From assembly GCA_021202205.1 (NCBI GenBank), contig JAJQDJ010000145.1:1-5574 (forward strand): a stretch of DNA of 5,574 bases. Reading direction: 5' to 3'. A program made the translations under genes and the position numbers. Below the pieces are notes generated by a model. The model was not told where the DNA came from. It ran no database searches and worked only from the letters and a program-made list of their open reading frames with translations. Below, one piece after another: positions 1 through 5,574 of this stretch (its first letter is position 1; every line of letters starts with the position of its first letter). This DNA is from Erysipelotrichaceae bacterium. GTDB taxonomy: Bacteria; Bacillota_I; Bacilli_A; Erysipelotrichales; Coprobacillaceae.

Positions 1-281
1 AAGGTAGTCCAAAATTAAGAAGAAGACTTATAGATACCGAAATATCTAAAATATCACAAATTTATATGTATAATTTAAACAATTATCATAATCTTCTTAA
101 AGAAAGAAATAAATATTTAAAACTATTAAATGTAAAACATCAACAAAAAGATGAATACTTAGAAGTATTATCTGAACAGATGGCTCATATTCAAGTAGAT
201 TTAATAAAAAAAAGATACGAATTTATAGAATTATTAAATGATATATCTAAGACAATGTATGATTATATAGCTTTACATCAT

Positions 282-284
282 TAA
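282..284 (+). other. Premature TAA stop inside recF
   Basis: This in-frame TAA follows codons for ALHH and precedes codons for TLSLEYKTH, which is ordinary RecF sequence. A GAA, CAA or AAA codon would become TAA by one substitution. TAA also ends gyrA normally here, so there is no sign that the codon is reassigned. Confidence 0.9.
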
Positions 285-710
285 ACACTATCTTTAGAAT
301 ATAAAACTCATTATAAAGATATGTCTTATGAATGTATAATGCAACAATATGAAAAAGATTATAATAAAGATATATTATTTAAATCTACTAATCATGGTAT
401 TCATAAAGATGATATGATTATGAAACTTGATGATAAAGATGCAAGTATTTATGCTTCTCAAGGACAACAAAGATCAATTGTTTTAGCTATTAAAATAGGT
501 TTATTAGAACTTATAAAAAAAGAAATAGGAGAATATCCAGTATTATTATTAGATGATGTATTGAGTGAATTAGATGATATTAGGAAAACGAAATTATTGA
601 ATCTCATTCAAGGTAAAGTTCAAACATTTTTAACTTCAACAAATATAGATGGTATTCATCATTTGGTTATAGATGATGCTAAAAAAATAGAAATTGAAAA
701 TGGTTGTGTG

Positions 711-717
711 AAAGGAG
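711..717 (+). promoter_or_regulatory. Shine-Dalgarno site of gyrB, inside the recF tail
   Basis: AAAGGAG lies six bases before ATG 724 and fixes that codon as the gyrB start. It sits within the last codons of recF, so in an intact operon ribosomes finishing recF would pass over it. With recF broken, gyrB must rely on this site for independent initiation. Confidence 0.85.
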
Positions 718-723
718 AATATT

Positions 724-2649
724 ATGGAAGAAATAGAAAAAGTTCAACATAGTTATAATGATGATGATATTCAGGTTTTAGAAGGACTAGAAGCAGTAAG
801 AAAAAGACCAGGTATGTATATTGGGACAACTTCTTCAAGAGGTTTGCATCATTTGGTTTGGGAAATTGTGGATAATTCTATTGATGAAGCTTTAGCAGGT
901 TATTGTAGTGTCATTAAAGTTATTTTAGAAAAAGATGACATTGTTAAAGTTATAGATAATGGGCGTGGTATGCCTACTGGTATTCATCCTAAAACAGGGA
1001 AAAGTACGATTGAAACCATATTTACTGTATTACACGCTGGTGGTAAGTTTGGCGGTGGAGGATACAAAGTATCTGGTGGTCTTCATGGCGTTGGTGCAAG
1101 TGTTGTTAATGCATTAAGTGAATGGTTAGAAGTTGAAGTTCATAGAGATGGTCATATTTATTATCAAAAATTTGAAAATGGTGGTCATGCAGTTGGTGAA
1201 CTTCAAACAATTGGTGATTGTGATGATAATGGTACAACTGTTAGATTTAAAGCAGATCCATTGATTTTTACAGAAACTACAACTTATGATTATGATACTT
1301 TAAAACAAAGAATAAGAGAATTAGCTTTTTTGAATAAAGGTTTAAAGATTATTTTAGAAGATCATCGTTTAGAAAAAGTAAAATCTCATGAATATCACTA
1401 TGAAGGTGGTATTAAAGAATATGTAGCTTATTTAAATAAGAATAAAACAGCTATACATGAAGAAATTATATATGTTGAAGATGCAATTGAAGATATTACT
1501 GTAGAAATGAGTATGCAATATAATGATGGATTTCAAGCCAATATTTATTCATTTTGTAATAATATCAATACCCATGAAGGTGGAACTCATGAAGAAGGCT
1601 TTAGAATGGCGCTTACAAGAGTACTTAATAAATATGCAAAAAATAATAATTTTATAAAAAAGGATGATGAAACATTAACTGGTGATGATTGTCGTGAAGG
1701 ATTAACAGCGATTATTTCAGTTAAGCATCCTGATCCTCAATATGAAGGACAGACAAAAACAAAATTAGGAAACTCTGAAGTAAGAAGAATTACGAATAAA
1801 GTTGTCAGTGATGCCTTAGAAAAATTCTTACTAGAAAATCCTAATACAGCACAAATTATTATTAATAAAGCAATACTTGCATCACATGCTAGATTAGCTG
1901 CTAAAAAAGCAAGAGAAACAACAAGAAGACAATCAGCCTTGGATTCTATTAATTTACCTGGTAAATTAGCTGATTGTCAATCTAGAGATCCTAGTGAATG
2001 TGAAGTTTTTATTGTCGAGGGAGATTCTGCTGGTGGTAGTGCTAAAAGTGGTAGAAATCGAAGAACTCAAGCTATTTTACCTTTAAGAGGTAAAATATTA
2101 AATGTTGAAAAAGCAAGATTGGATCGTATTTTATCAAATGAAGAGATTCGTTCAATGATTACAGCATTTGGTACTGGTATTGGAGAAGAATTTGATATTA
2201 GTAAATTAAGATATCATAAGATTGTTATTATGACCGATGCTGATGTTGATGGAGGACATATTAGAATATTGATGTTGACATTCTTATATCGTTTCTTGCG
2301 ACCTTTAATAGAACAGGGTTATGTTTATGCAGCACAACCTCCACTTTATTTATTAAAACATGGTAAAGAAGAATATTATTTATATTCTGATGAAGAATTA
2401 GCAAAGAAACGTGATGAATTAGGTGCCAATGCGAAGATTAGTTTACAAAGATATAAAGGTTTAGGAGAAATGAATGCTGATCAATTATGGGATACAACAA
2501 TGAATCCTGAAAACAGAGTGTTATGGCAAATTGATTTAGATGATGCCATTCAAGCAGATACAATGTTTGACATGTTGATGGGTGAAAAAGTAGAACCTAG
2601 ACGCGAATTTATACAGGAACATGCAACTGAAGCAGAGTTAGATTTATAG
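724..2649 (+). CDS. gyrB: DNA gyrase subunit B (ATPase/TOPRIM subunit)
   Basis: GyrB hydrolyses ATP to drive strand passage and supplies the TOPRIM metal site for cleavage in the A2B2 gyrase. At 641 residues it has the short Gram-positive form, without the large insert of enterobacterial GyrB. The GHKL ATPase domain (about 1-225) shows the catalytic Glu47 and Asn51 in WEIVDNSIDEA, DNGRGMP at 78-84, Lys108 in GGKFGG and GGLHGVGAS at 118-126. The transducer domain (about 226-400) has the ATP-sensing QTK at 343-345. TOPRIM has EGDSAGGSA at 432-440 and the metal triad Asp505, Asp507, Asp509. QRYKGLGEM (575-583) and EKVEPRREFI near the end are intact. The quinolone-region positions equivalent to E. 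coli Asp426 and Lys447 are Asp434 and Arg455, the latter usual in Bacillota. It overlaps recF by 29 bases and precedes gyrA by 10, which together with the gyrA neighbour argues for GyrB rather than ParE. The start is set by AAAGGAG at 711-717. Confidence 0.99.
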   Translation: MEEIEKVQHSYNDDDIQVLEGLEAVRKRPGMYIGTTSSRGLHHLVWEIVDNSIDEALAGYCSVIKVILEKDDIVKVIDNGRGMPTGIHPKTGKSTIETIFTVLHAGGKFGGGGYKVSGGLHGVGASVVNALSEWLEVEVHRDGHIYYQKFENGGHAVGELQTIGDCDDNGTTVRFKADPLIFTETTTYDYDTLKQRIRELAFLNKGLKIILEDHRLEKVKSHEYHYEGGIKEYVAYLNKNKTAIHEEIIYVEDAIEDITVEMSMQYNDGFQANIYSFCNNINTHEGGTHEEGFRMALTRVLNKYAKNNNFIKKDDETLTGDDCREGLTAIISVKHPDPQYEGQTKTKLGNSEVRRITNKVVSDALEKFLLENPNTAQIIINKAILASHARLAAKKARETTRRQSALDSINLPGKLADCQSRDPSECEVFIVEGDSAGGSAKSGRNRRTQAILPLRGKILNVEKARLDRILSNEEIRSMITAFGTGIGEEFDISKLRYHKIVIMTDADVDGGHIRILMLTFLYRFLRPLIEQGYVYAAQPPLYLLKHGKEEYYLYSDEELAKKRDELGANAKISLQRYKGLGEMNADQLWDTTMNPENRVLWQIDLDDAIQADTMFDMLMGEKVEPRREFIQEHATEAELDL

Positions 2650-2654
2650 GAGGT
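2648..2654 (+). promoter_or_regulatory. Shine-Dalgarno site of gyrA, overlapping the gyrB stop codon
   Basis: AGGAGGT is a near-perfect anti-16S match five bases before ATG 2660, and it begins inside the TAG stop of gyrB (2647-2649). A ribosome terminating on gyrB covers this site, so translational coupling is likely and would help keep the two subunits in balance. Confidence 0.88.
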
Positions 2655-2659
2655 AAGGC

Positions 2660-5119
2660 ATGGAAGAAAGAGGAATTAAAAAAAGAACACTGACATCTGA
2701 AATGAAACAATCTTTTATTAATTATGCTATGTCAGTTATTGTTCAAAGAGCTTTACCTGATGTAAGAGACGGGTTAAAACCTGTACAAAGAAGAATTGTA
2801 TATGGTATGAATGAATTAGGATGTCATAGTGATAAACCTTATAAGAAGTCAGCTCGTATTGTTGGGGAAGTTATGGGTAAATATCATCCTCATGGAGATA
2901 CATCTATCTATGATGCATTAGTTAGAATGGCACAGGATTTTAGTTATCGTTATATGTTAGTAGATGGTCATGGAAACTTTGGTTCTATTGATGGTGATGG
3001 TGCTGCTGCACAACGTTATACTGAAGCGAGAATGTCAAAGATTTCTATGGAATTGGTAAGAGATATTAATAAAGATACAGTTAATTTTATACCTAATTAT
3101 GATGGTGAAGAAAGAGAACCAGAAGTTTTACCTTCACGTATTCCTAATTTACTCATTAATGGTACAACTGGTATTGCTGTTGGTATGGCTACTAATATTC
3201 CACCACATAATTTAGGTGAAGTTATTGATGCTGTTATTGCAGTTGCTCATAATCCTGATATTACTGTTATGGAACTCATGGATAATTATATTCAAGGTCC
3301 AGATTTTCCTACAGGTGCATATATATTAGGTAAATCAGCTATTAAGAAAGCTTATGAAACAGGTAATGGTTTAATTGTTATGCGTGCGAAAACTCATATT
3401 GAAGATATTCATGGTGGAAAAAAAGCTATAGTTGCTACTGAAATACCATATATGGTGAATAAAGCTAGACTTATTCAAAAGATAGCTGAACATGTAAAGG
3501 AAAAGCATATTGATGGTATTACAGCAGTTAATGATGAATCTAATAGAGAAGGTATTAGAATTGTTATAGAATTAAGAAAAGATGTTCAACCTGAAGTTAT
3601 TTTAAATCAATTATATAAATTAACAGCATTTCAAACAACTTTTGGTGTTAATTCAATTGCTTTAGTGAATAATGAACCAAAAACATTATCACTTAAAGAA
3701 ATGATTCAATATTATTTACAACATCAAGAAGAAGTTATAAGTAGAAGAGTCAAATATGATTTAAAGAAAGCAGAAGATAGAGCACATATTTTAGAAGGTT
3801 TAAAAAGAGCTATAGATCAAATTGATGCTATTATTGCTTTAATTCGTTCTTCTCGTACAACAGAAATAATTCAACAAAGATTAATGGATGAATTTGATAT
3901 GTCTAAACGACAAGCCAAAGCTATAAGAGAAATGCAACTTCAACGTTTAGCTGGTTTGGAAAGAGAAAAGATTGAAAATGAATTGAATAGTTTATTAGAA
4001 ACAATTGCTGATCTAAAAGATATCTTAGCTCATGAAGAAAGTATTTTACAAATTATTGAAGAAGAATTATTAGAAATTAAGAATAAATATGCAGATGAAA
4101 GAAAAACTGAAATTATTCAAGGTGCCTTTGATATAGAAGATGAAGATCTTATTCCAGTTGAAGATGTTATTATATCTTTAACAACGAATGGTTATATCAA
4201 ACGTTTACCAGTCGATACTTATAAATCTCAAAATAGAGGTGGTAGAGGTATTATTGGTATGACAACTAATGAAGATGATTTGGTATATTCTATGATATCT
4301 ATGTCTACACATGATGATTTATTATTCTTTACAAATTTAGGTAGAGTATATAGATTAAAAGGATATAATGTACCTGAGTATGGTAGAACTGCTAAAGGAT
4401 TACCAGTTATTAATCTGTTGAATATTGATAAACATGAATATGTTAAAGCTATGATACCAATTGATAATTCTAAAGTTAGAGAAAATTTAGAAAATGATGA
4501 ATTATATCTCATTTTTGTAACTAAGAAAGGTATTGTTAAGAAAACTAACATTGATGAATACAGACGTATATCTAAATCAGGAAAATATGCTTTAAAACTC
4601 AATGAAGATGATGAACTTGTCGATGTTAAGATATGCTCTGATAATGATGAAATATTCTTAGCATCATCACATGGTAAAGTTGTGAGATTTAAAGCTTCTG
4701 ATGTTCGATCTATGGGTAGAATTTCTACTGGTGTAAGAGGTATGAAAGTTAATGATGATGAAGTTATTGGTGTAACAACTAATTATGAAGGATCTAATAT
4801 TATGACAATATCTGAATATGGTTATGGAAAAATGTCACCAATTGATCAATTTAGATTATCACATCGTGGTAGTCAAGGTGTTAAAGCTATTAATACAACA
4901 GAAAAGACAGGTAATTTGGTAGCTATTAAAGCTGTTAATGGTAATGAAGATCTTATGATTATGACTAGTGATGGTGTTGTAATAAGAATACCTATGGAAC
5001 AAGTTAAAGTTGCTGGTCGTGCTACTATTGGTGTAAGACTTATAAGAGTAGCTGAAGGTTCAATTGTATCTAATGTAGAAGTTGTAGCTAAAAATGTTGA
5101 AGAACCAATAGAAGAGTAA
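2660..5119 (+). CDS. gyrA: DNA gyrase subunit A (cleavage/wrapping subunit)
   Basis: GyrA breaks and rejoins the gate DNA segment and wraps DNA to give negative supercoiling. At 819 residues it is normal length. The winged-helix domain has the catalytic Tyr120 with Arg119 in AAQRYTEARM; the quinolone region reads HPHGDTSIYD, with Thr81 and Asp85 at the E. coli 83 and 87 positions. The tower domain contains IPNLLINGTTGIAVGMATNI, with Ile172 as the DNA-bending residue. A coiled-coil region follows at about 345-475, with TTFGVN at 326-331 just before it. The C-terminal pinwheel (about 495-810) begins with the GyrA box QNRGGRG (524-530) and shows blade repeats such as YGRTAKG, MGRISTGVRG, SHRGSQGVKA and AGRATIGVRL. 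The GyrA box and position next to recF-gyrB separate it from ParC. It ends in a short acidic tail. The start follows AGGAGGT, and a strong terminator lies directly after the stop. Confidence 0.99.
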   Translation: MEERGIKKRTLTSEMKQSFINYAMSVIVQRALPDVRDGLKPVQRRIVYGMNELGCHSDKPYKKSARIVGEVMGKYHPHGDTSIYDALVRMAQDFSYRYMLVDGHGNFGSIDGDGAAAQRYTEARMSKISMELVRDINKDTVNFIPNYDGEEREPEVLPSRIPNLLINGTTGIAVGMATNIPPHNLGEVIDAVIAVAHNPDITVMELMDNYIQGPDFPTGAYILGKSAIKKAYETGNGLIVMRAKTHIEDIHGGKKAIVATEIPYMVNKARLIQKIAEHVKEKHIDGITAVNDESNREGIRIVIELRKDVQPEVILNQLYKLTAFQTTFGVNSIALVNNEPKTLSLKEMIQYYLQHQEEVISRRVKYDLKKAEDRAHILEGLKRAIDQIDAIIALIRSSRTTEIIQQRLMDEFDMSKRQAKAIREMQLQRLAGLEREKIENELNSLLETIADLKDILAHEESILQIIEEELLEIKNKYADERKTEIIQGAFDIEDEDLIPVEDVIISLTTNGYIKRLPVDTYKSQNRGGRGIIGMTTNEDDLVYSMISMSTHDDLLFFTNLGRVYRLKGYNVPEYGRTAKGLPVINLLNIDKHEYVKAMIPIDNSKVRENLENDELYLIFVTKKGIVKKTNIDEYRRISKSGKYALKLNEDDELVDVKICSDNDEIFLASSHGKVVRFKASDVRSMGRISTGVRGMKVNDDEVIGVTTNYEGSNIMTISEYGYGKMSPIDQFRLSHRGSQGVKAINTTEKTGNLVAIKAVNGNEDLMIMTSDGVVIRIPMEQVKVAGRATIGVRLIRVAEGSIVSNVEVVAKNVEEPIEE

Positions 5120-5145
5120 AAGTGATTCATGTGAATCACTTTTTT
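5118..5145 (+). terminator. Intrinsic terminator of the gyrBA operon
   Basis: AGTGATTC at 5121-5128 pairs with GAATCACT at 5133-5140 around a four-base loop, and AAA at 5118-5120 extends the stem into the T-run at 5140-5145. The left arm begins inside the gyrA TAA stop codon, so the operon ends immediately. The A-run on the left gives a short T-run on the other strand, so weak activity in reverse is possible. Confidence 0.93.
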
Positions 5146-5165
5146 ATGTAAGATAATAATATAAA

Positions 5166-5204
5166 ATCTGACTAATTAGGAATTTAATTCCTAATTAGTC
5201 AGAT
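5166..5204. repeat. Palindrome 1: 18-bp perfect inverted repeat with 3-base centre
   Basis: The left arm ATCTGACTAATTAGGAAT (5166-5183) is the exact reverse complement of 5187-5204, with TTA between. It is not followed by a T-run on the + strand, so it is not a second gyrA terminator. On the other strand the flank is T-rich but broken, so weak termination of a convergent transcript cannot be excluded. Its core GACTAATTAGGAAT differs at one base from the core of palindrome 2, about 180 bases downstream. It could be an operator for a dimeric regulator or a copy of a dispersed palindromic repeat; the sequence alone does not decide. Confidence 0.9.
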
Positions 5205-5337
5205 AAATTATTTGCATATTTCGTAAAAAAAATAGGTTTTAATAAATAAATATGAGTGAATATTTAAATATAATAAGATTAAATATATAATATAAAAAAT
5301 AAAATTTATTCAAAATATATGTATATTTTATAAAATA
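5205..5337. other. AT-rich spacer without a recognisable gene
   Basis: This stretch is almost entirely A and T with many TATA-like runs. The only ATG frame of note (5252-5290, 12 codons) has no ribosome binding site. No RNA gene or riboswitch is recognisable. It separates the two palindromes and may carry weak upstream promoter elements for the ATPase gene. Confidence 0.6.
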
Positions 5338-5346
5338 TGTTATAAT
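5338..5346 (+). promoter_or_regulatory. Putative extended -10 promoter of the ATPase gene
   Basis: TGTTATAAT matches the extended -10 pattern TGnTATAAT exactly. No convincing -35 box lies 16-18 bases upstream, which is tolerated by extended -10 promoters. Transcription would start near 5352-5354, inside the left arm of palindrome 2. TATA-like matches are frequent in DNA this AT-rich; the TG and the position before a gene raise confidence. Confidence 0.6.
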
Positions 5347-5382
5347 ATGACTAATAAGGAATATGATTCCTTATTAGTTATA
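5346..5382. repeat. Palindrome 2: 13-bp perfect inverted repeat, possible operator
   Basis: ACTAATAAGGAAT (5350-5362) is the exact reverse complement of 5366-5378, with ATG at the centre. Allowing one mismatched (G-U in RNA) position, the pairing extends to 5346 and 5382. It starts at the last base of the -10 element and ends at the first base of the Shine-Dalgarno site, the place where a repressor would block RNA polymerase. A role as an RNA hairpin is less likely if transcription begins inside the left arm. The core matches palindrome 1 at 13 of 14 positions. Confidence 0.88.
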
Positions 5383-5388
5383 AAGGAG
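5382..5388 (+). promoter_or_regulatory. Shine-Dalgarno site of the ATPase gene
   Basis: AAAGGAG lies eight bases before ATG 5397, the same heptamer used by gyrB. It supports 5397 as a genuine start, so the short reading frame behind it is the head of a real or formerly real gene. Confidence 0.82.
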
Positions 5389-5396
5389 ATAATAAA

Positions 5397-5574
5397 ATGG
5401 CATATATTAATAGAAGCGTTGAAAAAACTATTATTAAAATTTCAAAGATGTTTAAAGCAATATTAGTAACAGGTGCCCGTCAAACTGGTAAATCTACTTT
5501 ATTAAAAAAAATGTATCCAAATCAATGTCATTAAGTTTATTTTTAAGAAATTATATGTTAATGACTTTACGGGT
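5397..5574 (+). pseudogene. N-terminal fragment of an AAA_14/DUF4143-type ATPase, probably decayed
   Basis: ATG 5397 opens a 45-codon frame ending at TAA 5532-5534. The protein starts MAYINRSVEKTI and has a Walker A motif GARQTGKST at residues 26-34, followed by LLKKMYPN. This arrangement is characteristic of the predicted ATPases with an AAA_14 core and a C-terminal DUF4143 domain, normally around 400 residues, whose function is poorly defined. Walker B, the sensor residues and DUF4143 are absent from the visible part. After the stop the same frame meets more stops within 30 bases, while the other two forward frames stay open to the window end, as a frameshift or internal deletion after about residue 43 would produce. 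An A8 run at 5504-5511 lies nearby, but the family-like residues continue past it. The window ends at 5574, so a rearranged remainder may exist beyond. Family assignment is fairly secure; the pseudogene call is an inference. Confidence 0.68.

Larger units (their letters stand above)
1..752 (+). pseudogene. recF: recF, 5'-truncated by window edge and interrupted by an in-frame stop
   Basis: RecF is an SMC/ABC-like ATPase that, with RecO and RecR, helps load RecA at single-strand gaps. The frame starting at position 3 opens inside the protein with a GSPKLRRR segment typical of the family; roughly the first 110 residues, including Walker A, lie outside the window. The middle is the helical arm region. 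A TAA at 282-284 ends this frame, but it resumes in the same phase and carries the C-terminal ATPase half: a GIHKDD segment at 396-413 (family form GPHRDD), the ABC signature SQGQQRS at 456-476 and Walker B with its D-loop, LLLDDVLSELD, from 543. The natural end is TAG at 750-752, 29 bases inside gyrB. No frameshift is needed, so one base change explains the break. Identity as RecF is near certain; loss of function is inferred and a sequencing error is the main alternative. ATG 321 could in principle restart translation but has no good ribosome binding site. Confidence 0.87.

Noticed and set aside
282..284. TAA in recF as programmed readthrough or a reassigned codon
   Set aside because: TAA is the normal stop of gyrA here, no recoding structure is apparent, and recF is not known to use readthrough. 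A point mutation or read error is simpler.
4228..4602. 124-codon open frame on the minus strand
   Set aside because: It lies wholly within gyrA, whose frame is conserved throughout. The translation has no recognisable motif, so it is a reverse-strand shadow.
724..5119. The two topoisomerase genes as parE-parC (topoisomerase IV)
   Set aside because: They follow recF in the origin cluster, and the second subunit has a clear GyrA box with the full set of pinwheel repeats.
4873..5139. 88-codon open frame on the minus strand
   Set aside because: It overlaps the gyrA end and its terminator, is low in complexity (Thr, Ile, Leu and Ser rich) and resembles no known family.
5166..5204. Palindrome 1 as a second gyrA terminator
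   Set aside because: No T-run follows it on the + strand, and a complete terminator already lies immediately upstream.
5252..5290. 12-codon ATG frame between the palindromes
   Set aside because: No ribosome binding site, very short, and composed of AT-rich codons as expected by chance.
5160..5384. A MITE-like insertion bounded by the palindromes, with TATAAA at 5160-5165 and 5379-5384 as target duplication
   Set aside because: The hexamer is expected often by chance in DNA this AT-rich, and no terminal inverted repeats other than the self-palindromes are visible. Not excluded, but unsupported.

Overview
This window is the distal part of the conserved replication-origin cluster (recF-gyrB-gyrA) of a very AT-rich bacterium, followed by a short intergenic region and the start of an accessory ATPase gene. 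All genes read on the + strand. Strong GGAGG-type ribosome binding sites, the recF-gyrB-gyrA order and the Gram-positive type GyrB and GyrA sequences point to a low-GC Bacillota. The RecF and GyrA wording most resembles Erysipelotrichia (Coprobacillaceae-like gut bacteria), but that placement is from memory and only moderately certain.

Layout. Positions 1-752 hold the C-terminal two thirds of recF. It is broken by a single in-frame TAA at 282-284: the reading frame on both sides is the same, and the RecF family sequence continues after the stop down to 752. gyrB (724-2649) overlaps the recF tail by 29 bases, and gyrA (2660-5119) follows after 10 bases. The two gyrase subunits look intact, with every key ATPase, TOPRIM and DNA-cleavage residue present. 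A strong intrinsic terminator (5118-5145) closes the operon.

The 277-base gap from 5120 to 5396 is extremely AT-rich. It holds two related perfect palindromes, at 5166-5204 and 5346-5382, that share a 14-base arm core with one mismatch. The second lies between an extended -10 promoter element and the Shine-Dalgarno sequence of the next gene, the position of a repressor operator. That gene (from 5397) encodes the N-terminus and Walker A motif of an AAA_14/DUF4143-type ATPase. It stops after 45 residues with further stops behind it, so it is probably a decayed copy, although the window ends too soon to be sure.

How the parts work together. GyrB (ATPase and TOPRIM) and GyrA (cleavage and DNA wrapping) form the A2B2 gyrase that introduces negative supercoils. 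RecF normally loads RecA at single-strand gaps. If the recF stop is real, this strain would lack the canonical RecF subunit of RecFOR. No clearly new biological system is visible. The points that most deserve a second look are the recF nonsense mutation and the palindrome pair in front of the broken ATPase gene.
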